From the NCBI GenBank assembly GCA_902798815.1, contig CADBYH010000011.1, forward strand, positions 1-47,671: a stretch of 47,671 nucleotides of DNA. The letters are read 5' to 3'. Source of the stretch: an uncultured Erysipelotrichaceae bacterium. Its GTDB lineage: Bacteria; Bacillota_I; Bacilli_A; RF39; UBA660. Both the position numbers and the translations under genes were made by a program. Under the pieces are notes generated by a model. It ran no database searches. It saw only the letters and a program-made list of their open reading frames with translations, and was not told the DNA's origin. Position 1 is the stretch's first letter; each line of letters begins with the position of its first letter. This document shows, piece by piece, positions 31,895-40,280 of this stretch.

Positions 31895-32827
31895 ATGAGA
31901 ATAGTTTTTATGGGTACTCCTGATTTTGCTGTTTCAGTATTACAGGGTTTAATTGATAATTATAAAGATAGTATTGTTGGAGTTGTTTCTCAACCTGATA
32001 AAAGAGTTGGTAGACATCAAGTGTTAACTAATACACCTGTTAAGGAATTAGCTCTAAAAAATAATATAAAGGTTATTCAACCTGAGAAAATAAGAAATGA
32101 TTTTCAATGTGTTATAGATTTAAATCCAGATATAATTATTACTTGTGCATATGGACAAATAATCCCAAGTGAGATACTTGATTATCCTAAACTTGGTTGT
32201 ATTAATGTTCATGCATCTTTACTTCCTAAATTAAGAGGAGGAGCTCCAATACATAAGGCAATTATTGATGGTTATAAAGAAACTGGTGTAACAATAATGT
32301 ATATGGATAAATCTATGGATACTGGAGATATGATTAGTAAAGTTGAAGTTCCAATATTAGATTCTGATAATTTAGAAAGTTTACATGATAAATTAAGTGA
32401 AGCTGGAACAAAGTTACTTCTTGATACTTTACCAAGCATATTTGATGGTACAAATGAAAGAATTGTTCAAAACTCTGAAGAAGCTACTTATGCATATAAT
32501 ATAAAAAGAGAAGAAGAACATATAGATTTTAGTAAGACTAATAGAGAAGTATTTAATTTGATTAGAGGATTATCTCCTGTACCTGGAGCTAATGCAATTT
32601 TATTTGGAAAAGAAATGAAGATTTATAATAGTAAATTAATTGATAAAAAATACAATAATAAACCTGGGGAAATAGTAGATATTAATAAAGAGGGTTTAAT
32701 TGTTTGTTGTGGAGAATTATCAATTGTTATTACTGAAGTTAAACCTTTTGGTAAAAAAAGAATGGATGCTATTTCTTATATAAATGGAATAGGTAAAAAT
32801 AATTTAATTGGTAAGGTGTTTGAATAA
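31895..32827 (+). CDS. fmt: Methionyl-tRNA formyltransferase
   Basis: Fmt formylates initiator Met-tRNA using 10-formyltetrahydrofolate. The N-terminal domain opens MRIVFMGTPDFAVSVL (1-16). The catalytic H-A-S-L-L-P-K-L-R-G-G-A-P-I near 107-120 includes the conserved His and the S-L-L-P signature, and D-T-G-D-M follows near 143-147. The C-terminal OB-like domain has V-P-G-A-N-A near 224-229. Length 310 is normal. def, usually beside fmt, is not in this window. It is translationally linked to the next gene by a TAATG overlap. Confidence 0.96.
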   Translation: MRIVFMGTPDFAVSVLQGLIDNYKDSIVGVVSQPDKRVGRHQVLTNTPVKELALKNNIKVIQPEKIRNDFQCVIDLNPDIIITCAYGQIIPSEILDYPKLGCINVHASLLPKLRGGAPIHKAIIDGYKETGVTIMYMDKSMDTGDMISKVEVPILDSDNLESLHDKLSEAGTKLLLDTLPSIFDGTNERIVQNSEEATYAYNIKREEEHIDFSKTNREVFNLIRGLSPVPGANAILFGKEMKIYNSKLIDKKYNNKPGEIVDINKEGLIVCCGELSIVITEVKPFGKKRMDAISYINGIGKNNLIGKVFE

Positions 32828-33528
32828 TGATGGATTTTATTGAAAAAATAAAAGAAATAAGTAAGACAAAAAAGGGTTCAACAATTCTTTTTTTTGGAGT
32901 ATATGTAATTTTCTTTATTGTTATTATATTGGTTATAAGAGTTGGTGGTAATAAGAATTTTATGAATCAAGAATATGAAAAAGGAATTACTACTTCATTT
33001 AAAAATAAAGGTATTTTAAATAATAATTATTATTTTGATTATAAAGTTCATTTAGATGATAAAGTATATGATTATTATGGAAAAAGAAATGGAGATATTG
33101 AGTTATTTAAATATAATAATGTTGATTATTATAAAAATAAAACAGCATTCTTTATGAATAATGGTACTTGGATAAAATGTGATAATCCATATGTCTTTTA
33201 TGATTTTATTGAAAGCGTTTCTATGGGAGAAATAATTGATAATTCAACATTTATGTCAAAGGAAGATCTTGAAGGTAAAAAAGTACAATATACTTTATTA
33301 ATCTCAACAAATACTATTAATAAAATAGTAAGTGGCACTGATACTGATTATGATGAAATACCTAATCAGATAATACTTGATTCTGATAATACTGGGGAAA
33401 TAGTTAAAGTTACATTTAAATTAGATAGTTATTGCAAATTAAATAATTTATGTAATAATTCTTTAGAGATTGAACTTAGTTATGAGATGTTTGGTGAGAT
33501 TAAAAAAATTGATAATCCAATAGCATAA
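32827..33528 (+). CDS. Single-pass membrane protein with unknown outer domain
   Basis: A short basic cytoplasmic segment (1-20) is followed by a membrane helix at about 22-40 and an outer domain of about 190 residues. The outer part is rich in Tyr, Asn and Asp and has three or four Cys that could pair (C-D-N-P near 117 and C-K-L-N-N-L-C near 207-213). No family is recognised. The first ATG overlaps the fmt stop by one base; a second ATG follows at 32830, and either could be used. It ends at a bidirectional terminator. Confidence 0.6.
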   Translation: MMDFIEKIKEISKTKKGSTILFFGVYVIFFIVIILVIRVGGNKNFMNQEYEKGITTSFKNKGILNNNYYFDYKVHLDDKVYDYYGKRNGDIELFKYNNVDYYKNKTAFFMNNGTWIKCDNPYVFYDFIESVSMGEIIDNSTFMSKEDLEGKKVQYTLLISTNTINKIVSGTDTDYDEIPNQIILDSDNTGEIVKVTFKLDSYCKLNNLCNNSLEIELSYEMFGEIKKIDNPIA

Positions 33529-33557
33529 AAAAATATTAGAAATTTCTAATATTTTTT
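33528..33557. terminator. Perfect palindrome serving as bidirectional terminator
   Basis: 33528-33542 is the exact reverse complement of 33543-33557, with A-run and T-run ends. It begins at the last base of the upstream stop codon and contains the stop of the convergent gene (33546-33548). Confidence 0.85.
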
Positions 33558-34226
33558 ATTTGTTTTTGTATTGTTATATATATCTACGTTTCTATAACTA
33601 AAATATGAATTATATTTTTTATAAAAAGAATTAATATCATTATTAGTTAATGCTTTCATTATATCTAGGTAACTATCACTTACATAATTATATTCATATA
33701 ATTTTTTATTATTTTTAAAAACTATTGTATTATCTTTTTCTATATTATTTATTTCGTAGATTGTTGTTTTTTTTACTTTGTTTACTTGTAGTTTATAATT
33801 AATTAGTTCAACATTGTTGTAATTTTCATCTATACATTTAGATGTCTTACATTTTGGTGTATATCCATAATTTCTATGTTTTAAATATCCATCTTTTGCG
33901 ATTATTTCATTTGTTTTATTTAGAGTAAGTTTACTATTCTTGATAGAGTATGTTCCATATTCACAAATTTTTTTGTTGTTTTTTGTTATATCTTCTGTTC
34001 CAATACAATAAGCATAAGTGTTTTTATTATTATCAAAATAGTATCCTTTATAAGCACTTTTATTATTTTTTTCAGTAATTAATAATGTATTTTCTTTTGC
34101 AACTATTTCTTGAAAATTTTTTGTGTTTTTTTCTGGCTTTGTAATAATAAATATTACAAATAAGAAAGTTATAAATAATATTATTATAATATTTAAGATT
34201 ATTATTTTTCCTATATTTTCTTTCAT
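33546..34226 (-). CDS. Single-pass membrane protein with unknown outer domain
   Basis: The 226-residue protein has a membrane helix at about 6-29 and a 195-residue outer domain. Cys residues at C-I-G (near 80), K-I-C-E-Y-G (near 94) and P-K-C-K-T-S-K-C (near 126-131) could form disulfides. The outer half is Asn/Lys/Tyr-rich with repeated beta-like stretches, such as Y-K-G-Y-Y-F and Y-G-T-Y-S-I, which may indicate a small beta-sandwich. No family is recognised. I use the ATG at 34224-34226 with AAGGAG upstream. It is alone on the minus strand. Confidence 0.6.
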   Translation of the reverse strand: MKENIGKIIILNIIIILFITFLFVIFIITKPEKNTKNFQEIVAKENTLLITEKNNKSAYKGYYFDNNKNTYAYCIGTEDITKNNKKICEYGTYSIKNSKLTLNKTNEIIAKDGYLKHRNYGYTPKCKTSKCIDENYNNVELINYKLQVNKVKKTTIYEINNIEKDNTIVFKNNKKLYEYNYVSDSYLDIMKALTNNDINSFYKKYNSYFSYRNVDIYNNTKTNKKY

Positions 34227-34324
34227 AACTATTCTCCTTTTTCTTAATATTAACATATTATTTGTCTATAAAAGTTATGTAATAAGATTAAAATGTAAAA
34301 AAATGTAAATAATGGTTTTGTTCA

Positions 34325-34333
34325 TGATATAAT
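34325..34333 (+). promoter_or_regulatory. Extended -10 promoter of the rlmN-prpC-prkC-rsgA-rpe cluster
   Basis: TGaTATAAT at 34325-34333, 18 bases before the start; the -35 (TGTAAA, 34304-34309) is weak. Confidence 0.6.
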
Positions 34334-34351
34334 TATTGTGGATGTGATAGT

Positions 34352-35374
34352 ATGAATAGTATTTATGATTTAACACTTGAAGATATGGAGAAATTCTTTT
34401 TAGATAATAATTCTAAAAAGTTTCATGCATTACAATTATTTGGTTGGTTATATGAAAAAAGAGTTAATTCATATGATGAAATAACTAATATTAGTCATGA
34501 AATGATTGATAAGATTAAGAATAATTATTCTATTGAAAGATTAAAAATAGTTGATATACAGGAAGATATTGATGTATGTAAATATTTATTTGAACTATTT
34601 GATGGTGAACATATTGAGGCCGTTTTGATGAGACATGACTATGGTAATAGTATTTGTGTATCTAGTCAGGTTGGATGTAATATGGGATGTAAGTTCTGTG
34701 AATCAGGTAGAAGAAAAAAAGTTAGAAATTTAAAAACTTCTGAGATGGTTTTACAAATACTTATGATTGAAGAATTACTTAAAGAAAGAATTAGTCATGT
34801 TGTTGTGATGGGAATTGGAGAGCCTTTTGATAATTATGATAATTTAATTAATTTCTTTAAGATTATAAATCATCCTAAAGGATTAGCTATAGGAGCAAGA
34901 CATATTACTGTATCTACTTGTGGAATAGTTCCAAAGATATATGAGTTTAGTGAATTCCCTTTACAAATAAATTTAGCAATTAGTTTACATGCTCCAAATA
35001 ATGAGATAAGAAATAAAATAATGCCTATTAATAAAGTGTATAATATTGAAGAGGTTATGAAAGCTATTAAAGTATATTTGAAAAAAACTAATAGGCGAGT
35101 TACTTTTGAATATATTTTATTAAAAGGATTTAATGATAGCGATGAATGTGCTTTAGAACTTGCCAAACTTGTTAAAAATGTAAATTGTTATATTAATTTA
35201 ATCCCTTATAATGAAACTAATAATATTGATTTTCATAGAACAAATACTATTCAAATTATGAGGTTTTATGATATACTTAAAAAAAATAGTGTAAATGTAA
35301 CAATAAGGAAAGAATTTGGTAGCAAAATAAGTGCTGCGTGTGGACAACTTAGAAGTAAGAAGGAGGAGTTATGA
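34352..35374 (+). CDS. rlmN: RlmN-family radical-SAM RNA methyltransferase
   Basis: RlmN methylates C2 of A2503 in 23S rRNA and A37 of some tRNAs. The 340-residue protein has the radical-SAM triad Cys109, Cys113, Cys116 (SQVGCNMGCKFC), the G-I-G-E-P-F-D-N element near 154-161, and the C-terminal methyl-carrying Cys330 (A-A-C-G-Q-L). After the cluster it reads ESGRRKKVRNL, where typical RlmN has a small residue and a Gly-aromatic pair before R-N-L, so this is a variant subfamily. Position before prpC-prkC-rsgA-rpe is that of B. subtilis rlmN, favouring RlmN over the resistance enzyme Cfr. GGATGTGAT precedes the ATG. It overlaps prpC by 4 bases. Confidence 0.88.
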   Translation: MNSIYDLTLEDMEKFFLDNNSKKFHALQLFGWLYEKRVNSYDEITNISHEMIDKIKNNYSIERLKIVDIQEDIDVCKYLFELFDGEHIEAVLMRHDYGNSICVSSQVGCNMGCKFCESGRRKKVRNLKTSEMVLQILMIEELLKERISHVVVMGIGEPFDNYDNLINFFKIINHPKGLAIGARHITVSTCGIVPKIYEFSEFPLQINLAISLHAPNNEIRNKIMPINKVYNIEEVMKAIKVYLKKTNRRVTFEYILLKGFNDSDECALELAKLVKNVNCYINLIPYNETNNIDFHRTNTIQIMRFYDILKKNSVNVTIRKEFGSKISAACGQLRSKKEEL

Positions 35375-36114
35375 GAAGCTTTTATTTAACTGATGTTGGT
35401 AAAGTTAGAGATCATAATGAAGATAGCGTAATTATTGTTGAAAATGATGAGAAAAGTTATTTAATGGCAATTGCTGATGGAATGGGTGGTCATTCTGCAG
35501 GAGAAGTTGCTTCATCTATTGCGATAAAATATTTGGAAAGTCAATTTTTGAGTTCTTTTAAAGGAATGAATAAAGTTGATGCGGTTAATTGGATTAGAGA
35601 TTCGGTTGATGAGATAAATTCTTTGATTTTTAAATATGAGGATGAACATCCTGAGAGTAAAGGAATGGGAACTACTTTAGTTTTAGCTATACTTACAAAG
35701 GATTATTTATTATTTGGAAATGTTGGAGATTCTAGTGGATTTGTAATGAAGGATGGAAATTTACATAAAGTTACTTATGATCATACTTTAGTTAATCTAC
35801 TTGTTAGTGCTGGAGAATTAACTAAGGAAGAAGCGTCGGTTCATCCAAAAAAGAATGTTTTAATGAAGGCTCTTGGTGCTACTGAAGAGGTTGATGTTGA
35901 TATTTTTGATTGTAATATGGATATAACTGAGATTCTATTATCAAGTGATGGTTTAACAGGAATGCTTGATAGAGAAGGAATTGAAAAAGTTCTTTTAGGT
36001 GAAGGAGATATAGAAGAAAAAGTATTAAAATTAATACGTAAAGCTAACAATAGGGGTGGAACAGATAATATTTCGGTTGCTTATTTAGTTCGTGAAGAAG
36101 GTGAAGATAAGTGA
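35371..36114 (+). CDS. prpC: PP2C-type protein phosphatase PrpC (Stp)
   Basis: This manganese-dependent phosphatase reverses PrkC phosphorylation. The 247-residue protein has the bacterial PP2C motifs in order: T-D-V-G-x-V-R-x-H-N-E-D (7-18), I-A-D-G-M-G-G-H-x-A-G-E (34-45), G-N-V-G-D-S (near 112-117), L-S-S-D-G-L-T near 190-196 and G-G-T-D-N-I-S near 231-237. All metal-binding Asp residues are present. It overlaps rlmN (ATGA) and prkC (GTGA) by 4 bases each. Confidence 0.95.
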   Translation: MRSFYLTDVGKVRDHNEDSVIIVENDEKSYLMAIADGMGGHSAGEVASSIAIKYLESQFLSSFKGMNKVDAVNWIRDSVDEINSLIFKYEDEHPESKGMGTTLVLAILTKDYLLFGNVGDSSGFVMKDGNLHKVTYDHTLVNLLVSAGELTKEEASVHPKKNVLMKALGATEEVDVDIFDCNMDITEILLSSDGLTGMLDREGIEKVLLGEGDIEEKVLKLIRKANNRGGTDNISVAYLVREEGEDK

Positions 36115-37913
36115 TAACAAAGGGGCAAAAGATAAATGATCGTTATGAAATAATAAGATCAATTGGTGAAGGTGGTATGGCTAATGTTTATCTAGGATAT
36201 GATACTATTTTAGATAGAAATGTAGCAATCAAAGTATTAAGAGGAGATTTATCTAATGATGAAAAATTTGTTAGAAGATTTCAAAGAGAAGCACTTTCTG
36301 CATCTTCACTTGCACATCCAAATATAGTTGAGATGTATGATGTTGGTGAAGATGATGGTACATATTATATAGTTATGGAGTATGTTGAAGGTAAAACTTT
36401 AAAACAATTATTGAAGAAGAGAGGAACACTTACTCTTAGTGAAGCTATAGATATCATGAGTCAGTTAACTGATGGTATGGCTCATGCCCATGATTCTTAT
36501 ATTATTCATAGAGATTTAAAACCACAAAATATTATGATTAAAGATGATGGACAAATTAAGATTACTGATTTTGGTATAGCAATGGCATTAAATGCTACAC
36601 AACTAACTCAAACTAATTCAGTAATGGGATCTGTTCATTATTTACCACCAGAACAAGCTAGTGGAAAAGGATGTACAATAAAGAGTGATATATATTCTAT
36701 GGGAATAATATTCTATGAATTGTTATCTGGATCTTTACCATTTAGAGGTGATAATGCTGTTGAAATAGCTCTTAAACATATGAAAGAACCATTACCAAAT
36801 TTAAGAGATGATAATCCATCAATACCACAAAGTATTGAAAATATAATAAAACGTGCAACTGCTAAGAATCCAAAAAATAGGTATGAAACTGCAAGAGAAA
36901 TGCATGAAGATTTATTAACTGCACTAGATGATAGCAGAATGGATGAAGAAGAATATAAATATAAGTATCCTGAACATGAAAGTGAAGGTAAAAAGACTAA
37001 GACTGCTCAGAAAAAAGAAGATGATGATGAAGATGAGATTGAGTTAGATATTAGGGATGCAAACGAAGATAAAACAAGTGAAAATGAAATTGTTGATGAT
37101 AAAGAACTTAAATCAGAAAAGAGAAAAAAGATATTAATAATTGTTTTAGCAAGTATTTTTGGCTTTATATTGTTATTACTATTATTTATAATCTTTATAT
37201 TACCTAAATTTACTCATGAGAAAAATGTTACTGTTCCTGATTGTAAAGGAAGTAAAGTAAGCGTTTGTGAGAAAAAACTTCAAAAGGCTGGTTTTGAAGT
37301 TAGTACAACAATAAAGAGTATTGCATCTACAAAGGTTAAGAAAAATTTAGTTGTTAAGACTGATCCTGAAGCAGGAAGAAGTATAAAAAAAGGAACAAAA
37401 ATTACAATATATAAATCAAAAGGTGAAGAAACTGTTAAATTAGATGATTATACTGGAAAAGATGCTACAGAAATTAAAAAAGAATTAGAATCTAAGTATG
37501 GTATAAATGTTACTATTGAGAAAAAAGAACCTGAAGATAGTGATAAGGAATATCAAGAAAATGAAATAATTGGACAAAGTCTTGCTAAAGGTAGTGTTCT
37601 TAAGAAAGGCGATTCATTAATTCTTTATACAGCTAATACAGAAAAGAAATTTCCTGATTTCGCAGCAGAAGGATATTCAAAAGATGATGTTGCAGCATTC
37701 TGTGAGAAATATGGTTTAAATTGTACTTATAAAGAGCAAGAAACTAATTCTTATCCAGAAGGTAGAATTATTTCTCAATCAAGATTAGTAGGAAGTACTA
37801 TTTCTAAGGGATCAAATCTAACAGTTGAATATGCTGTTAAACCAAAACCTGCACCAAGTCCATCAGCAACAAGTACTTCTACAGCAAACGCAACAAGTAA
37901 TTCAGATGAATAG
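36111..37913 (+). CDS. prkC: PASTA-domain serine/threonine protein kinase PrkC (Stk)
   Basis: PrkC senses muropeptides or lipid II outside and phosphorylates targets inside; in B. subtilis it triggers spore germination. The kinase domain spans about 10-270, with G-E-G-G-M-A-N-V (19-26), Lys41, H-R-D-L-K-P-Q-N (133-140) and D-F-G (153-155). Activation-loop threonines are at about 163-168. An acidic juxtamembrane stretch is followed by a membrane helix at 341-364 and three PASTA repeats (about 372-435, 440-508, 510-575), then a Pro/Ser/Thr-rich tail. The start is GTG, overlapping the prpC stop by 4 bases. Length 600 fits. Confidence 0.96.
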   Translation: MITKGQKINDRYEIIRSIGEGGMANVYLGYDTILDRNVAIKVLRGDLSNDEKFVRRFQREALSASSLAHPNIVEMYDVGEDDGTYYIVMEYVEGKTLKQLLKKRGTLTLSEAIDIMSQLTDGMAHAHDSYIIHRDLKPQNIMIKDDGQIKITDFGIAMALNATQLTQTNSVMGSVHYLPPEQASGKGCTIKSDIYSMGIIFYELLSGSLPFRGDNAVEIALKHMKEPLPNLRDDNPSIPQSIENIIKRATAKNPKNRYETAREMHEDLLTALDDSRMDEEEYKYKYPEHESEGKKTKTAQKKEDDDEDEIELDIRDANEDKTSENEIVDDKELKSEKRKKILIIVLASIFGFILLLLLFIIFILPKFTHEKNVTVPDCKGSKVSVCEKKLQKAGFEVSTTIKSIASTKVKKNLVVKTDPEAGRSIKKGTKITIYKSKGEETVKLDDYTGKDATEIKKELESKYGINVTIEKKEPEDSDKEYQENEIIGQSLAKGSVLKKGDSLILYTANTEKKFPDFAAEGYSKDDVAAFCEKYGLNCTYKEQETNSYPEGRIISQSRLVGSTISKGSNLTVEYAVKPKPAPSPSATSTSTANATSNSDE

Positions 37914-37930
37914 TAATTATAGGGGGATTT

Positions 37931-38755
37931 ATGAAAGGACAAATTGTTAAAATAAGTAGTGATTTGCATTTTGTAAATAGTGAAGATAAAGTTTATCCTT
38001 GCAAATGTAGAGGATTATTTAGAAAAGAACATATTATTCCTGTAGTTGGAGACTATGTTCTTTTCAGTAGTGATAAAAAAATTATTGAAGAAATAATTCC
38101 TAGAAAGAATTTGTTTCAAAGACCTAAAGTAAGTAATATTGATCAAGCTTTTCTTGTGACAAGTTTAAAATTGCCTGATTTTTCACTAAATTTACTTGAT
38201 AAATTTATTGTGCTTATGGAAATTAATAATGTTGAACCAATTATTTGTATTACTAAAAGTGACTTAGTTGATGAATCTGAATTAGATAAAATCAATGATA
38301 TTCTTGATTATTATAGAAAATTAGATTATAAAGTTGTTTTCAATACTGAACTAGATGAGATAAAGAAACTATTAAAAAATAAAACTAGTGTTTTCACAGG
38401 ACAAACTGGTGCGGGGAAATCAACATTATTAAATAGGTTAAATCCAAATTGGAATTTGGAGGTAGGAGAAGTTTCTGTTGCTTTAGGTAGAGGAAGACAT
38501 ACTACAAGAGTAGTGGAATTGTTTGAATTATTTGATGGTAAAGTTATGGATACACCAGGATTTAGTTCATTAGAACTTTCGGCTTATAGTAAAGAACAGA
38601 TAAGAGATGCTTTTAGAGAATTTAAAAAGTATCCTTGTTTATATAAAGATTGTATGCACACAAAAGAAAGTGAATGTGTGGTAAAAAAAGAAGTTAATGA
38701 TAATAATATATTAGAGAGTAGATATATTAATTATTTAAATTTTATAGGAGAGTGA
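37931..38755 (+). CDS. rsgA: Ribosome small-subunit biogenesis GTPase RsgA (CpgA)
   Basis: RsgA helps late 30S assembly. It has an N-terminal OB fold (1-65), then a circularly permuted GTPase: T-K-S-D (G4, 108-111) precedes GQTGAGKST (G1, 157-165) and D-T-P-G (G3, near 206-209). The C-terminal zinc finger has C-x5-C-x-H with a further Cys (CLYKDCMHTKESEC, near 235-248). Length 274 is at the short end of the family. GGGGG precedes the ATG. In B. subtilis the protein is a PrkC substrate, which fits its position after prkC. Confidence 0.95.
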   Translation: MKGQIVKISSDLHFVNSEDKVYPCKCRGLFRKEHIIPVVGDYVLFSSDKKIIEEIIPRKNLFQRPKVSNIDQAFLVTSLKLPDFSLNLLDKFIVLMEINNVEPIICITKSDLVDESELDKINDILDYYRKLDYKVVFNTELDEIKKLLKNKTSVFTGQTGAGKSTLLNRLNPNWNLEVGEVSVALGRGRHTTRVVELFELFDGKVMDTPGFSSLELSAYSKEQIRDAFREFKKYPCLYKDCMHTKESECVVKKEVNDNNILESRYINYLNFIGE

Positions 38756-38762
38756 TGATAAG

Positions 38763-39389
38763 TTGAAGGTTAGTGTTACTTTTTTAAGTAGTAAAGATAT
38801 TCCAAAGGATCTAGAAAAACTAAATCAAACTGATACTGATTTTATTCATGTTGATGTTATGGATGGTAAATTTGTACCTAATAAGACTATGCCATTTAGG
38901 GAAATGAGACATATTAGTGATTATACTTCTAAGAGATTAGATGTTCATTTGATGGTTGTTGATCCTTCTAAATATATACCTTTATATGCAGAATTAAATA
39001 CAGAATATATTACTTTTCATGTTGAAGTTAATGAAGATATTGAAAAGAATTTAAAGATGATAAAGGAATATTCTATAAAGTGTGGATTAGCTATAAAACC
39101 AGATACAAAAATATCTGAGTTAATTCCATATTTACCGTATTTAGATTTAATTCTTGTAATGAGTGTTGAACCTGGTAAGGGTGGACAAAAATTTATAGAA
39201 GGTACTGATAAAAGAATAAAAGAGATTAGAGAATTATTGAATTCTTATAATGTTCCAGCAATTATAAATGTTGATGGTGGAATAAATGGAGATACTGTTT
39301 CATTATGTCGAGATGCTGATATGGTTGCTTCAGGAAGTTATGTAGTATTAAGCGATGATTTTCAAGAAAAAATATCTAGTTTAAGATAA
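38763..39389 (+). CDS. rpe: Ribulose-phosphate 3-epimerase
   Basis: Rpe interconverts ribulose 5-phosphate and xylulose 5-phosphate in the pentose phosphate pathway. The TIM-barrel protein of 208 residues has H-V-D-V-M-D-G-x-F-V-P-N (28-39), D-V-H-L-M-V near 57-62, the M-S-V-E-P-G-K-G-G-Q-x-F element near 132-143, and N-V-D-G-G-I near 167-172. Metal ligands (His28, Asp30, His59, Asp169) are all present. It begins at a TTG, with GGAGAGTGAT upstream. thiN, which follows rpe in B. subtilis, is missing. Confidence 0.94.
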   Translation: MKVSVTFLSSKDIPKDLEKLNQTDTDFIHVDVMDGKFVPNKTMPFREMRHISDYTSKRLDVHLMVVDPSKYIPLYAELNTEYITFHVEVNEDIEKNLKMIKEYSIKCGLAIKPDTKISELIPYLPYLDLILVMSVEPGKGGQKFIEGTDKRIKEIRELLNSYNVPAIINVDGGINGDTVSLCRDADMVASGSYVVLSDDFQEKISSLR

Positions 39390-39396
39390 GATTATA

Positions 39397-39405
39397 TGTT
39401 ATAAT
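39397..39405 (+). promoter_or_regulatory. Extended -10 promoter element upstream of the gene at 39431
   Basis: TGtTATAAT at 39397-39405, 25 bases before the start; -35 region poor. Confidence 0.5.
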
Positions 39406-39430
39406 TGGTTTTAGAATAGGAGTTGATAGT

Positions 39431-40192
39431 GTGAATAATAATAATCCTAATACAAATCCAAATCAAGTTAATGGACAAAACGGAGCAGTTTATGTTGATC
39501 CAGCAACAGGACAACCAATAAGTAGTCCTGCACCTGCTGCTCAAAGAGAAGAACCAGTTCAACAAGTAATTACTCCAGAGACTAATCCAGGTCCTGATAA
39601 AGAGGCTCTTAAACAAGAGAAATTAAAAAATATTCAAAGTAATTATAAAGCTCCAAGTAAGTTTAAAACTTTTATGTTAATAGTATTTTTTATACTTTTG
39701 ATTGCTTTTATATTTTTCTTACCAGAAATTCAAGTGTATTTTTCAGAATTAACATCTGGAAAGAAAGAAGAAGAGGAAATAACTACTGGAAAATTAGTGT
39801 GTACGCTTGATGCTAGTACAACTAATTTGACAAAAGAAATTGAAAGAGTATTTACATTTACTGATAAGAAATTACAAAGTGCTACATTTACAACTGTGAT
39901 TAAAGGAGATCCTACAAAAGATGAAGATGCTTTGAATGAAGCAAATGATAAGTGTGTATTAATAAAGAAAAGTATAAAAGGTGTTGAGGGAATATCTGTT
40001 GAGTGTAAATATGAAGAGGGAAAACTAGAAGAGATTGAAAAGTTTGATTATAAGACATATGAAATTGAAAAAGTAAGAACTGCTTATTCTGAGGCAGGAG
40101 GAGAAGTAGTTGAATATGATTATGGTCATGATATAGATAAGGTAATGACTAGTATGAGACAAGGTGGATTTACTTGTAATAAGGAAAAATAA
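39431..40192 (+). CDS. Membrane protein with Asn/Pro/Gln-rich cytoplasmic tail and an outer YehR-like (DUF1307) domain
   Basis: Residues 1-70 are a low-complexity Asn/Pro/Gln-rich segment. One membrane helix lies at about 80-100, followed by an outer domain (about 120-253). The outer domain carries K-L-V-C-T-L near the start, a G-V-E-G-I-S-V-E-C strand, the F-D-Y-x-x-Y-E element, and a final G-G-F-T-C, so one disulfide is likely. Overall pattern and Cys positions recall YehR/DUF1307 lipoproteins, but this is a membrane-helix version and the match is weak. The GTG start follows GGAGTTGAT. A strong terminator follows. Confidence 0.5.
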   Translation: MNNNNPNTNPNQVNGQNGAVYVDPATGQPISSPAPAAQREEPVQQVITPETNPGPDKEALKQEKLKNIQSNYKAPSKFKTFMLIVFFILLIAFIFFLPEIQVYFSELTSGKKEEEEITTGKLVCTLDASTTNLTKEIERVFTFTDKKLQSATFTTVIKGDPTKDEDALNEANDKCVLIKKSIKGVEGISVECKYEEGKLEEIEKFDYKTYEIEKVRTAYSEAGGEVVEYDYGHDIDKVMTSMRQGGFTCNKEK

Positions 40193-40224
40193 AAGGGGAC
40201 TTTAAGTGATTAAAGTCTCTTTTC
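40192..40224 (+). terminator. Rho-independent terminator after the gene at 39431
   Basis: A 14-bp stem with wobble pairs (40192-40205 with 40210-40223) around GTGA, beginning at the stop codon. The 3' arm itself ends in TTTT. Confidence 0.8.
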
Positions 40225-40230
40225 TTGATT

Positions 40231-40259
40231 TTGCTTTTTTTACTTAAATATGGTAAAAT
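40231..40259 (+). promoter_or_regulatory. SigA-type promoter with extended -10 of the 3D-domain gene
   Basis: TTGCTT (40231-40236), 17-base spacer and TAAAAT (40254-40259) with TG at 40251-40252. Confidence 0.75.
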
Positions 40260-40280
40260 AATACTCGTTAGAGGGATAGT

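Noticed and set aside
34352..35374. Cfr-type antibiotic-resistance methyltransferase
   Set aside because: The gene sits in the conserved rlmN position before prpC-prkC, and nothing indicates transfer; RlmN is the simpler call.
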